Assembly: GCF_014646095.1 (NCBI RefSeq)
Contig: NZ_BMMU01000025.1
Coordinates: 7,210 to 71,209 of the forward strand
From: Streptomyces lacrimifluminis
GTDB lineage: Bacteria; Actinomycetota; Actinomycetes; Streptomycetales; Streptomycetaceae
Reading direction: 5' to 3'
DNA: 64,000 bases
Shown: positions 1 to 8,217 of the stretch, in pieces
Position numbering within the stretch: position 1 is the first letter of the stretch
Layout: each line of letters opens with the position of its first letter
Made by a program: the position numbers and the translations under genes
The notes under the pieces: generated by a model
What the model was told of the DNA's origin: nothing
Seen by the model: the letters and a program-made list of their open reading frames with translations, nothing else
Databases searched by the model: none

Positions 1-200
1 CCACGCTCAGCCCTCGACTTTCCCAGTAGTGTCTGTACGGCTGGGGGCTTCTGTCTGTCCGCGGGCTACCCCTGCTGGATCTCTCACACTCGTCTCACAG
101 ACCCCACGGAAGAGCGCAGATCGGAGTGCATTCGACCTGCGCTCTACAGACTCCATAGACGGGGCAGACCCCTTCTGGACGCCGGGTAAACTCCGTACAC
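1..200 (+). promoter_or_regulatory. upstream region of purB, possibly leaderless promoter
   Basis: No gene is seen in these 200 bases. The GTG start of purB at 201 has no purine-rich ribosome site before it (the preceding bases are ccgtacac). A TAAACT hexamer at 186-191 looks like a -10 element, which would start the transcript at or very near the GTG, as in the leaderless mRNAs frequent in actinomycetes. No convincing -35 is visible, so this is inference. Confidence 0.3.
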
Positions 201-1643
201 GTGACCGCCGCACCCGCAAAGCCCCGCATCCCGAACGTCCTCGCCGGACGTTACGCCTCCGCCGAGCTCGCCACGCTCTGGTCGCCCGAGCAGAAGGTGA
301 GGCTGGAGCGCCAGCTCTGGCTCGCCGTGCTGCGGGCCCAGAAGGACCTCGGCATCGAGGTGCCCGACGCCGCCCTCGCCGACTACGAGCGGGTCCTCGA
401 CACCGTCGACCTGGCGTCCATCGCCGAGCGCGAGAAGGTCACCCGGCACGATGTGAAGGCGCGGATCGAGGAGTTCAACGACCTCGCCGGGCACGAGCAC
501 GTCCACAAGGGCATGACGTCCCGCGACCTCACCGAGAACGTGGAGCAGCTGCAGATCCGGCTCTCGCTGGAGCTGGTGCGCGACCGTACGGTGGCCGTGC
601 TGGCGCGGCTCGGGAAGCTCGCGGGTGAGTACGGCGAGCTGGTCATGGCCGGCCGCTCGCACAACGTGGCCGCGCAGGCCACCACCCTCGGCAAGCGGTT
701 CGCCACGGCCGCCGACGAGCTGCTGGTCGCGTACGCCCGGGTCGAGGAGCTGCTGGGCCGCTACCCGCTGCGCGGTATCAAGGGTCCCGTGGGCACCGCC
801 CAGGACATGCTGGACCTGCTCGGCGGTGACGCGGCCAAGCTCGCCGAGCTGGAGCAGCGGATCGCCGGGCACCTGGGCTTCTCCAGCGCCTTCACCTCCG
901 TCGGTCAGGTCTATCCGCGCTCGCTCGACTACGAGGTCGTCACCGCGCTGGTGCAGGTGGCCGCCGCGCCCTCCTCGATCGCCAAGACGATCCGGCTGAT
1001 GGCCGGACACGAGCTGGTGACCGAGGGCTTCAAGCCCGGCCAGGTCGGCTCGTCCGCGATGCCGCACAAGATGAACACCCGTTCCTGCGAGCGCGTCAAC
1101 GGGCTCATGGTGATCCTGCGCGGCTACGCCTCGATGACGGGCGAGCTGGCGGGCGACCAGTGGAACGAGGGCGACGTGTCCTGCTCGGTGGTGCGCCGGG
1201 TGGCCCTCCCCGACGCGTTCTTCGCCCTGGACGGGCTGCTGGAGACCTTCCTGACGGTCCTCGACGAGTTCGGCGCCTTCCCGGCCGTCGTGGCCCGCGA
1301 GCTGGACCGCTACCTCCCCTTCCTCGCCACCACGAAGGTACTGATGGGCGCGGTGCGCGCGGGTGTCGGCCGTGAGGTCGCGCACGAGGCCATCAAGGAG
1401 AACGCCGTCGCCTCCGCGCTCGCCATGCGCGAGCAGGGCGCCGAGCGCAACGAGCTCCTCGACAAGCTCGCCGCCGACGAGCGCATCCCCCTGGACCGCG
1501 CGCAGCTCGACGCGCTGATGGCCGACAAGCTGTCGTTCACGGGCGCCGCCGCCGACCAGGTCGCCGTCGTCGTCGGCCGGATCGAGGAGATCGCCAAACA
1601 GCACCCCGAGGCCGCGGCCTACACCCCCGGAGCGATCCTCTGA
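201..1643 (+). CDS. purB: adenylosuccinate lyase
   Basis: A 480-residue enzyme of the fumarase/aspartase superfamily. It catalyses two cytosolic steps of purine synthesis: fumarate release from SAICAR and from adenylosuccinate. The superfamily signature GSSAMPHKMN is present about residue 285, and length and overall pattern fit PurB (N-terminal domain, long helical bundle, C-terminal domain ending near the stop). The start is the GTG at 201; no upstream in-frame start has a better context. The stop TGA overlaps the presumed CTG start of the next gene, so the two are probably co-transcribed. Product assignment is secure. Confidence 0.96.
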   Translation: MTAAPAKPRIPNVLAGRYASAELATLWSPEQKVRLERQLWLAVLRAQKDLGIEVPDAALADYERVLDTVDLASIAEREKVTRHDVKARIEEFNDLAGHEHVHKGMTSRDLTENVEQLQIRLSLELVRDRTVAVLARLGKLAGEYGELVMAGRSHNVAAQATTLGKRFATAADELLVAYARVEELLGRYPLRGIKGPVGTAQDMLDLLGGDAAKLAELEQRIAGHLGFSSAFTSVGQVYPRSLDYEVVTALVQVAAAPSSIAKTIRLMAGHELVTEGFKPGQVGSSAMPHKMNTRSCERVNGLMVILRGYASMTGELAGDQWNEGDVSCSVVRRVALPDAFFALDGLLETFLTVLDEFGAFPAVVARELDRYLPFLATTKVLMGAVRAGVGREVAHEAIKENAVASALAMREQGAERNELLDKLAADERIPLDRAQLDALMADKLSFTGAAADQVAVVVGRIEEIAKQHPEAAAYTPGAIL

Positions 1644-2182
1644 CCCGCTTCACCCAGGCCGAACTGGAGGCCGCCCGCGACCGTCTCGTACCGGACGTCG
1701 TCGCGGACGGCCTCCACGTCCTGTTCTGCGGCATCAATCCCGGCCTGATGACAGCCGCGACAGGCCATCACTTCGCCCGCCCCGGCAACCGTTTCTGGCC
1801 CGTCCTCCACCTCTCCGGGTTCACCCCGAGGCTGCTGAAACCCACCGAACAGGGCGAGTTGCTCGCGTTCGGGCTCGGCATCACGAACGTCGTCGCACGG
1901 GCGACCGCACGGGCCGACGAGCTGTCCCCGGAGGAGTACCGCGAGGGCGGCCGGCTGCTGGCCGCGAAGGTGACACGGCTGCGGCCCCGCTGGCTGGCCG
2001 TGGTGGGCGTGACGGCGTACCGGGCCGCGTTCGACGACCGAAAGGCCCAGGTGGGCCCGCAGGAGCGGCGGTTCGGGGACACGCGCGTGTGGGTTCTTCC
2101 CAACCCGAGCGGCTTGAACGCTCATTGGACTGCGGCGACCATGGCCGAGGAGTTCGGGCGGCTGCGGGAAGCGGCTTCCTAG
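1640..2182 (+). CDS. mug: mismatch-specific (G:U/T) DNA glycosylase, Mug family
   Basis: A base-excision repair enzyme of the uracil-DNA glycosylase superfamily that removes U or T mispaired with G. The active-site motif GINPG lies about residue 30-34 and the downstream FARPGNRFWP and LGITNVV blocks are typical of Mug. The first in-frame ATG (1748) falls inside the catalytic motif region and would delete GINPG, so it cannot be the true start. No ATG, GTG or TTG was found in the checked stretch between it and the end of purB. The best start is CTG at 1640, giving a CTGA overlap with the purB stop, the equivalent of the usual ATGA coupling. Predicted protein about 180 residues. Function is well supported; the start codon is inferred. 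Confidence 0.85.
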   Translation: MTRFTQAELEAARDRLVPDVVADGLHVLFCGINPGLMTAATGHHFARPGNRFWPVLHLSGFTPRLLKPTEQGELLAFGLGITNVVARATARADELSPEEYREGGRLLAAKVTRLRPRWLAVVGVTAYRAAFDDRKAQVGPQERRFGDTRVWVLPNPSGLNAHWTAATMAEEFGRLREAAS

Positions 2183-2212
2183 CCTGCGTGCGTACGGGGC
2201 CGTGTACGTCCG

Positions 2213-2941
2213 TCACGCGTCCCGGTGTCGTACGCTCCACGCTCCCGCCAGCAGCGCGCCGGCCGCCCACAGCGCGGTCACCGCGAGGCCGGTCCAGGGG
2301 CCCAGTGAGCCGTTCCAGGTCTGGTGGAACACCACCTGGCCCGCCTTGTCCGGCAGGAAGTCGGCGACGGTGCCCGAGACCCCGCCGACCACGAACGAGA
2401 CGATGAGCAGGAACGGGATCAGGATGCTCAGCGTGGCGACGCCGCTGCGCAGTAGCGCGGTCAGGCCGGCCGCGAGCAGTGCCATCAGCGTGAGGTAGAG
2501 GGCGCAGCCGATCACGCCGCGCAGGCTCTTCGCCCAGGTCAGGCCGTTCGCGTCGGCGCCGAGGACCGCCTTGCCGACGGCCAGGCTCACTCCCCCGGCG
2601 ATCAGACCGACGGCCAGGACGGGTACGGCGACTGCCACCGCCTTGGCCGCGAACCAGTGTCCCCGGCGGGGCACCGCGGCCAGCGTGGCGCGCAGGCCAC
2701 CGCCGTGGAACTCGGACGACACCGCCGTGGCGCCGAAGGCGACCGCCGCGATCTGCCCGAAGCTGACGCCGAAGAACGCCGAGAACAGCGGGTCGAAGTC
2801 CTCCTCGCCGGCGCCGGAGTCGAGCCCCGCGAGCGCCGAGAACAGCCCCGTGACGAGGACGACCGCGCCCAGCGCCCCGAGCAGCGACCGCAGGGTACGG
2901 ATCTTGATCAACTCGGCGTGGAGTACGGGTACGAAGGGCAT
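2213..2941 (-). CDS. ABC transporter permease
   Basis: A 242-residue integral membrane protein with about six hydrophobic segments. Its N-terminus (MPFVPVLHAELIKIRTLRS) is the typical cytoplasmic lead-in of ABC-2 type permeases found in drug, antibiotic and bacitracin-type exporters. The ATG at 2941 lies two bases after the stop of the ATPase gene, so the pair forms one operon and one transporter. The nearby divergent kinase/response regulator probably controls it. Substrate cannot be read from sequence. Upstream in-frame sequence only reads through the ATPase gene and is a shadow. Confidence 0.85.
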   Translation of the reverse strand: MPFVPVLHAELIKIRTLRSLLGALGAVVLVTGLFSALAGLDSGAGEEDFDPLFSAFFGVSFGQIAAVAFGATAVSSEFHGGGLRATLAAVPRRGHWFAAKAVAVAVPVLAVGLIAGGVSLAVGKAVLGADANGLTWAKSLRGVIGCALYLTLMALLAAGLTALLRSGVATLSILIPFLLIVSFVVGGVSGTVADFLPDKAGQVVFHQTWNGSLGPWTGLAVTALWAAGALLAGAWSVRHRDA

Positions 2942-2943
2942 GC

Positions 2944-3879
2944 TCAGGCCTCCTGAGTGAGAGTTCGGGCCGGGGTCGTGGTGAACTCCGTCGCCGAGGC
3001 CGTCAGGTCCAGGTATGCCTGCTCCAACGTGCCCTCGTCTGCGGTCAGTTCGAGGACGATCAGGCCTGCGGCCGAGGCGAGCCTGCCGATGTCGTCCACG
3101 CGCGCGTGCTCCACGGTCCAGAGGCCGTCGTCGTGCGCGGCGGCCTCGTACCCGTGCTCCGCGAGCAGTTGACTGAGGACGCTGCCGTCCGTGGTGCGCA
3201 CCCGCACACGCGGGCGTACGCGCGCGTCGATGAACTCGCGCATCGGGGTGTCGGCCAGCAGACGTCCCCTGCCGAGGACGACGAGGTGGTCGGCGAAGGA
3301 CGCGGTCTCGTTCATGAGGTGGGACGAGACCAGGACCGTACGGCCCTCCTTGGCCAGCCTGCGCAGCAACTCGCGGATCCAGACGATGCCTTCGGGGTCG
3401 AGGCCGTTGGACGGCTCGTCGAGCATCACCACTTCCGGGTCGCCGAGCAGCGCCGCCGCGATGCCCAGTCGCTGGCGCATGCCCAGGGAGTACGTCTTCA
3501 CGCGGCGGCGCGCCACGGAGGCGAGCCCTGTCTCGGCCAGCACCTCGTCCACCCGGCGGTCGGGGATGCGGTTGCCCACCGCGAGGGCCCGGAGGTGGTC
3601 GCGGGCGGTACGGGAGCCGTGGGCGGCCTGGGCGTCGAGCAGGGTACCGACCTTGCGGAGGGGATCGCACAGGGTGGCGTAGGCCCGGCCGCCGATGGTG
3701 GCGGTGCCGCGTGTCGGCCGGTCCAGGCCGAGCACCAGCCGCATGGTGGTGGACTTGCCGGCGCCGTTGGGGCCGAGGAAGCCGGTGACGCGGCCGGGCA
3801 GGACACGGAAGGTGAGGTGGTCGACGGCTCGCGTCGTGCCGTACTCCTTGGTGAGGTTCTGGACGTCGATGCTGGTCAT
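2944..3879 (-). CDS. ABC transporter ATP-binding protein
   Basis: A 311-residue nucleotide-binding subunit. Walker A is GPNGAGKST (about residue 37-45), the ABC signature is YSLGMRQRLGIA, and Walker B is VVMLDEPSNGLDP, followed by the switch histidine in SSHLM. After the ATPase core comes a C-terminal extension of roughly 80 residues, common in ABC-2 exporters for drugs, lantibiotics or lipids. The start is ATG at 3879 because MTSIDVQNLTKEYG is the normal family beginning. The partner permease begins two bases downstream. It powers export through that permease at the membrane. Confidence 0.92.
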   Translation of the reverse strand: MTSIDVQNLTKEYGTTRAVDHLTFRVLPGRVTGFLGPNGAGKSTTMRLVLGLDRPTRGTATIGGRAYATLCDPLRKVGTLLDAQAAHGSRTARDHLRALAVGNRIPDRRVDEVLAETGLASVARRRVKTYSLGMRQRLGIAAALLGDPEVVMLDEPSNGLDPEGIVWIRELLRRLAKEGRTVLVSSHLMNETASFADHLVVLGRGRLLADTPMREFIDARVRPRVRVRTTDGSVLSQLLAEHGYEAAAHDDGLWTVEHARVDDIGRLASAAGLIVLELTADEGTLEQAYLDLTASATEFTTTPARTLTQEA

Positions 3880-3910
3880 GGCAGCAGCCTGGCCGCCGGC
3901 CCGGGGTGGG

Positions 3911-3956
3911 CGCCTCCCCCGCCGGGGGGCTCCGTCTCCCCCGCCCGGGGGAGGCC
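3911..3956. promoter_or_regulatory. tandem GC palindromes between divergent exporter and two-component genes
   Basis: A perfect palindrome CTCCCCCG-CC-CGGGGGAG sits at 3936-3953, and a near copy CTCCCCCGCCGGGGGG starts 22 bases earlier at 3914, that is two helical turns away. They lie between the ABC ATPase start (3879, minus) and the kinase start (3988, plus). Direct repeats of a palindrome in a shared promoter suggest an operator, most likely for the response regulator at 5196. This is inference. Confidence 0.4.
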
Positions 3957-3987
3957 CGTTGTCAGTGGTGCCTGTCACGATGTCGGG

Positions 3988-5181
3988 ATGATCCACCTCC
4001 TGCGCCCGTTCACCCGGGCGGTGACGTACACACGATGGCTGCATCTGTTTGTCGCCGTCGTGTGGCCGGCCATGTGGCTGTTCATCGAGGACGAGTGGTG
4101 GATCTGGCTCCTGTCGGCCGCGCTGCTCGGACTCGCCGGGCTCGTGCCCGCGATGCGGACCGTGGAGGGGCTGCAGGCCAGACTGCTGCTGATCGACCAC
4201 CGCCACCCCGGCGAGAGCAGGAGCGACAACGCCTGGGGCGATTCGGAGTTCGTCGCCGCCCCGTCCGCCACGTGGAGCGACCGGCGCCGTACGGTGCTCT
4301 GGCTGGAGACCCGGCTGGCGCTCGGGATTCTCGTCTCGATGCTGACCGTCCAACTGCCCATCACCACCCAGAACCTGGTGACGACCGCGCTGGGCGACAC
4401 CCCGGGCGACGGTGCCCTGTTGCGCCTGGAGAGCCACCACTGGTGGCATGCGCTGCTCGCACCGCTGCCCCTGATCCTGCTGGCCGCGGTCGTGGTCGGC
4501 TCGGGCGAACTGATCACCCGGCTGGCCGGGCGCCTGCTCGGCCCCTCCCCCACGGAGCGGCTCGCCGCCCTGGAAGAACGCACCGAACAGCTCCTGGAGC
4601 GCAATCGCATCGCCCGTGAGCTGCACGACTCCATCGGGCACGCGCTCACGGTGGCGGTGGTGCAGGCGGGCGCGGCCCGTGCGGCGGGCGATCCCGCGTT
4701 CACCGACCGGGCGCTGGACGCCATCGAGGAGACCGGCCGGGCCGCGCTGGAGGACCTGGACCGCGTACTCGGCGTACTGCGGGAGTCGGGCAGGCCCGCG
4801 AGCAGCCGCCCGGCCCTCACCGAGGCCGAACGCCTCCTTGAGTCCGCGCGATTCTCCGGGGCGAAGGTCGACCTGACGGTGACCGGCCCCCTCGACGGTG
4901 TGCCGGGCCCGGTATCCCGCGAGGGCTACCGCATCCTCCAGGAGTCGCTCACCAATGTGCTGCGGCACGCGGGGGCCGTTCCCGTCCGGGTCCGTATCGG
5001 GGTCGCGGACGGGACCCTCGCCCTGGAGATCCGCAACCCCCTCACCGCCGGGGTACCCGGCCCCGGCCGGGGCAGCGGCCTGCGCGGCATACGGGAGCGC
5101 GCGGCGCTGCTGGGCGGCCGTGCGCGTACGGGACCCGACGAGGGCGACTGGCAGGTGCACGTCGAGCTGCCGCTGCGCTGA
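3988..5181 (+). CDS. sensor histidine kinase, NarL/DesK-type (HisKA_3)
   Basis: A 397-residue membrane kinase. The first ~175 residues hold about four hydrophobic segments (for example around VAVVWPAMWLFI and LPLILLAAVVVGSGEL). The HisKA_3 dimerisation helix follows, with the phospho-acceptor histidine in IARELHDSIGHAL, and then the HATPase_c domain with the G box GSGLRGIRERAALLGG. The ATG at 3988 was chosen because it begins just before the first membrane segment; the longer upstream reading frame is antisense to the ABC gene. It pairs with the response regulator 14 bases downstream and probably senses a cell-envelope or drug signal to control the divergent exporter. Confidence 0.9.
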   Translation: MIHLLRPFTRAVTYTRWLHLFVAVVWPAMWLFIEDEWWIWLLSAALLGLAGLVPAMRTVEGLQARLLLIDHRHPGESRSDNAWGDSEFVAAPSATWSDRRRTVLWLETRLALGILVSMLTVQLPITTQNLVTTALGDTPGDGALLRLESHHWWHALLAPLPLILLAAVVVGSGELITRLAGRLLGPSPTERLAALEERTEQLLERNRIARELHDSIGHALTVAVVQAGAARAAGDPAFTDRALDAIEETGRAALEDLDRVLGVLRESGRPASSRPALTEAERLLESARFSGAKVDLTVTGPLDGVPGPVSREGYRILQESLTNVLRHAGAVPVRVRIGVADGTLALEIRNPLTAGVPGPGRGSGLRGIRERAALLGGRARTGPDEGDWQVHVELPLR

Positions 5182-5195
5182 TCTACGCTGGCCGG

Positions 5196-5861
5196 ATGCC
5201 CATCACCGTCCTCCTGGTCGACGACGAGCCCCTCGTACGGGCCGGTCTGCGGGCCGTGTTGGAGGCTCAGGCCGATATCGAGGTGGTCGGGGAGGCGGCG
5301 GACGGGGCCGCTGTCATTCCGTTGGTCCGGCGACTGCGGCCCGATGTCGTCGCCATGGATGTGCGGATGCCCTTGATGGACGGCATCGAGGCCACGCGCG
5401 CGCTGCTGCGGACCGTGCCAGATCCGCCGAAGATCCTGGTGATCACGACGTTCGAGAACGACGAGTACGTGTACGAGGCGCTGCGAGCCGGTGCCGACGG
5501 GTTTCTGCTCAAGCGGGCCCGGCCTGCCGAGATCGTGCACGCGGTGCGGCTGGTCGCCGAGGGCGAGTCGTTGCTGTTCCCGGCCTCCGTACGACAGTTG
5601 GCGGCCCAGTACGGCGACGGGGACGGCGGGAACCGGGCGGCCAGGGCGGTGCTGGAGCGGGCGCGGCTGACCGAGCGCGAGGCGGAGGTGCTGCGGCTGA
5701 TGGCCCGGGGGCTGTCCAACGCGGAGATCGCCGCCAGGCTGGTCGTCGGGACCGAGACCGTGAAGTCGCACGTCAGCGCGGTGCTGGCGAAACTGGGAGC
5801 CCGGGATCGTACGCAGGCGGTCATCGTGGCGTACGAGTCCGGGTTCGTGGCGCCCGGATGA
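5196..5861 (+). CDS. response regulator, NarL/FixJ family
   Basis: A 221-residue cytoplasmic transcription factor. The receiver domain shows the acidic pair VDDEP, the phospho-acceptor Asp in VAMDVRMPLMDG and the conserved Lys in LLKRARP. The C-terminal LuxR-type helix-turn-helix runs LTEREAEVLRLMARGLSNAEIA onward. It is encoded directly after the kinase, so the two form a cognate pair. The likely targets are the divergent ABC exporter and this operon itself through the palindromes near 3914-3953. Confidence 0.93.
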   Translation: MPITVLLVDDEPLVRAGLRAVLEAQADIEVVGEAADGAAVIPLVRRLRPDVVAMDVRMPLMDGIEATRALLRTVPDPPKILVITTFENDEYVYEALRAGADGFLLKRARPAEIVHAVRLVAEGESLLFPASVRQLAAQYGDGDGGNRAARAVLERARLTEREAEVLRLMARGLSNAEIAARLVVGTETVKSHVSAVLAKLGARDRTQAVIVAYESGFVAPG

Positions 5862-5983
5862 TCCCGGCCCGTCGGACAGGTCGAGGGCGTCCGGCTCTCG
5901 CTCGGGTGCTCCGCGCCGAGTACGATCCGCCCCACACGCGCACTGAGCGCTCCGCTGGAAGCGCGGTGATGAACCTGCGGGCC

Positions 5984-6032
5984 GGTGGTGGCTGGTCACG
6001 CAGTTCCCCGCGCCCCTGTCGGGGCGCGGTTG
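5984..6032 (+). repeat. Streptomyces intergenic repeat, copy 1
   Basis: This copy contains GGCTGGTCACGCAGTTCC followed by a hairpin with arms CCGCGCCCC (6008-6016) and GGGGCGCGG (6021-6029). Three relatives occur in this window at 7288, 49194 and 56704 (inverted). It sits between the response regulator and the ROK gene and can act as a terminator. Most of the gap 5862-6075 is this repeat and its flanks. Confidence 0.75.
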
Positions 6033-6075
6033 CGCACCCGCCTTCACCAGGGCCGCTCAGTTGGAAGGACGTACG

Positions 6076-7233
6076 TTGGGGCAGCTGACCGGTGGGGATC
6101 CCTCGCTGCTACGAAGGATCAACTCCGCGGTGGTGCTGCACGCGCTGCGTGCCACGGACTGCGCGACACTGACCGAGATCACCCGGGTGACAGGCCTGTC
6201 CCGGCCGACCGTCGAGGGCGTCGTCGAGGGGCTCATCGAGGCCGGGCTCGTTGTCGAGAAGGCCGCCGACGAGAGCGTCGCGCGGCGGCAGGGGCGGCCC
6301 GCGCGGCGGTTTCGGTTCCGGGCGGAGGCCGGGCATCTGCTGGGGCTGGAGATCGGCTCCCATCGCGTTGCCGCGCTGCTGTCCGACCTCGACGGGCGTC
6401 TTCTCGGGTCGATCTCGAAGGAGGTCGACGAGGCGGCACCCGCGGACGAGCGGCTGGAGCGGCTACGGTCGGCGGTCGCCGAGTTGCTGCGCCGGGCCGG
6501 GGTGGCCCGTGACTCGCTGCGGGCCGTGGGCGTGGCCACGCCCGGGATCGTGGAGGCCGACGGGGTCGTACGGCTGTGCACCGCGCTGCCCGAGTGGACC
6601 GGGCTACGGCTCGGTGAACGGCTCGGCCGGTCCTTCAAGTGCCCTGTGCTCGTCGAGAACGACGCCAACGCGGCTGCCGTCGCCGAGCACTGGAAGGGCG
6701 CGGCGATCGACTCCGACGACGTGGTGTTCGTGCTGGCCGGGCTGAGTCCTGGCGCCGGTTCGCTGATCGGCGGGCGGCTGCACCGGGGGTTCGGCGGGGC
6801 GGCCGGGGAGATCGGCGCGCTGCATCTGCTGGGCCGGGGGGCGACCCCGGAGGCGCTGCTGTCGACGACGGGCGAGCCGCTGCACCCGCTCGACGAGGTG
6901 GCGGTCGCCAAGGTGTTCGGTCGGGCTCGCGAGGGTGACGCGCAGGCCCGCGCGGCCGTCGACCGCTTCATCCAGCGGCTGGTCCACGACGTGGCCGCGC
7001 TCGTCCTGGCCCTCGACCCCGAGCTGGTCGTCGTCGGCGGCTGGGCGGCGGGGCTGGACGGCGTGCTGGAGCCGTTGCGCGACGAGCTGGCGCGCTACTG
7101 TCTGCGCCCGCCCGGTGTGGCGCTGTCGCTGCTCGGCGAGGCGGCCGTGGCGACGGGCGCGCTGCGGCTTGCTCTCGACCATGTCGAGGAGCAGTTGTTC
7201 GCGGTGGAGGGGACTGTGACGGCCCGACGCTGA
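6076..7233 (+). CDS. ROK family protein with N-terminal helix-turn-helix (NagC/XylR-type repressor)
   Basis: About 385 residues. The N-terminus carries a winged helix-turn-helix (TLTEITRVTGLSRPTVEGVV). The rest is a ROK sugar-kinase fold with the acidic motif LVENDANAAA and a glycine-rich phosphate loop. The cysteine-rich zinc motif of true ROK kinases is missing after GGAAGEIGALH, so a repressor that binds a sugar or sugar phosphate is more likely than an active kinase. GGAAGGA at 6063-6069 is correctly spaced for TTG at 6076; another in-frame TTG at 6061 overlaps it. It converges on a GntR regulator across repeat copy 2. Confidence 0.85.
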   Translation: MGQLTGGDPSLLRRINSAVVLHALRATDCATLTEITRVTGLSRPTVEGVVEGLIEAGLVVEKAADESVARRQGRPARRFRFRAEAGHLLGLEIGSHRVAALLSDLDGRLLGSISKEVDEAAPADERLERLRSAVAELLRRAGVARDSLRAVGVATPGIVEADGVVRLCTALPEWTGLRLGERLGRSFKCPVLVENDANAAAVAEHWKGAAIDSDDVVFVLAGLSPGAGSLIGGRLHRGFGGAAGEIGALHLLGRGATPEALLSTTGEPLHPLDEVAVAKVFGRAREGDAQARAAVDRFIQRLVHDVAALVLALDPELVVVGGWAAGLDGVLEPLRDELARYCLRPPGVALSLLGEAAVATGALRLALDHVEEQLFAVEGTVTARR

Positions 7234-7287
7234 GCGCTCCACGGAACGTGCGGTTCGGGAACTGCGGTTGGGGAGACCCGCGGGCCC

Positions 7288-7336
7288 GTCGTGGCTGGTC
7301 GCGCAGTTCCCCGCGCCCCTTTAGGGCGCGGGGCTG
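7288..7336. repeat. Streptomyces intergenic repeat, copy 2 (bidirectional terminator)
   Basis: GGCTGGTCGCGCAGTTCC is followed by a perfect 10-bp hairpin, CCCCGCGCCC (7309-7318), loop CTTTA, GGGCGCGGGG (7324-7333). It lies exactly between two convergent genes (ROK ending 7233, GntR ending 7345), which fits a bidirectional transcription terminator. Confidence 0.8.
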
Positions 7337-7344
7337 TACGTCGG

Positions 7345-8109
7345 TCAGGAAGCCTGGCGTTCCGAGCCGTGGTGGATCTCCACTCCCCCGGTGTCGCCGA
7401 AGGTCAACCGGCACGTGTCAGCGCGATAGGTCGCCACGGAGAGTGCGGCCGTGCGGCCCTGGGCGAAGAAGCGGGTCGTGACGACGAGGACGGGGGCCCC
7501 GGGGAGGCGGTCCAGCTCCTTGGCGTCGTCCGCGCGGGCCGAGCCGAGTTCCACGGCGCGGTCCTGGCCCTCCAGCTCCAGTCGCTGGAGTTCGCGCAGC
7601 ACCGCACGCGCGCGTGCCGCGCCGGACGGGGCGTCTATCGCCGACAGGTCGGGCACTGAGGCGACCGGGACGTAGAGCAGCTCGGCGGCGACGGGCTGGC
7701 CGTGCGAGACGCGCGAGCGGCGCACGGTGTGCACGGCCTCGTCCCGGCCGGTCTCCAGGGCGGCGGCCACGGACACGGCCGGTACGGTCAGCGCGCTGTC
7801 CACGGGCTGCCAGGTGTCACCCGCCGCGCCCGGCCACACGTGCTGGGCCGTCCCGACGGGGACTCCCATGCGCGGCGGGGCGACGGTCGTACCGACACCG
7901 CGGCGCCGTTGGAGGCGGCCTTCGAGTTCGAGCTGTTCCAGCGCCTGACGGAGCGTGGCACGGGCGACGCCGAAGCGGGCCGCCAGGTCGCGCTCGTTGG
8001 GCAGGATCTCGCCCACCGTGAACTCGGAGTCCAGTGCCTCACTGAGCACGGTCTTCAGCTGCCAGTACTTCGGCTCCGGCACCGTTTCCAACTGCGTGGT
8101 CCCCACCAT
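7345..8109 (-). CDS. GntR family transcriptional regulator, HutC/UTRA type
   Basis: A 254-residue regulator. Residues ~10-80 form the GntR winged helix (LPNERDLAARFGVARATLRQAL, EGRLQRRRGVGT), and the remainder is a UTRA ligand-binding domain (VHTVRRSRVSHGQPVAAELLYVP). The ligand is unknown; UTRA domains usually bind small metabolites such as sugar phosphates or amino-acid intermediates. ATG at 8109 is the natural start. The gene stands alone between convergent ROK and the sigma-factor gene. The 108-bp gap upstream (8110-8217) is unusually AT-rich for this genome and probably holds its promoter and operator. Confidence 0.88.
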   Translation of the reverse strand: MVGTTQLETVPEPKYWQLKTVLSEALDSEFTVGEILPNERDLAARFGVARATLRQALEQLELEGRLQRRRGVGTTVAPPRMGVPVGTAQHVWPGAAGDTWQPVDSALTVPAVSVAAALETGRDEAVHTVRRSRVSHGQPVAAELLYVPVASVPDLSAIDAPSGAARARAVLRELQRLELEGQDRAVELGSARADDAKELDRLPGAPVLVVTTRFFAQGRTAALSVATYRADTCRLTFGDTGGVEIHHGSERQAS

Positions 8110-8217
8110 GTCCTCCGCAATCGCCGTGGTCCCGCGGCGTTTTGGCGCCCTTGTTTATTAAAGGTTGTTGCACTTTCCTGCGACCATAGGGCGGCCCTGA
8201 GGCTTGGTCAAGACCAA

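Noticed and set aside
144..1604. Very long minus-strand open frame over purB, and similar long antisense frames across most genes
   Set aside because: High GC removes stop codons on the opposite strand; the translations are Arg/Gly/His-rich and match no family, while the plus strand carries a clear enzyme.
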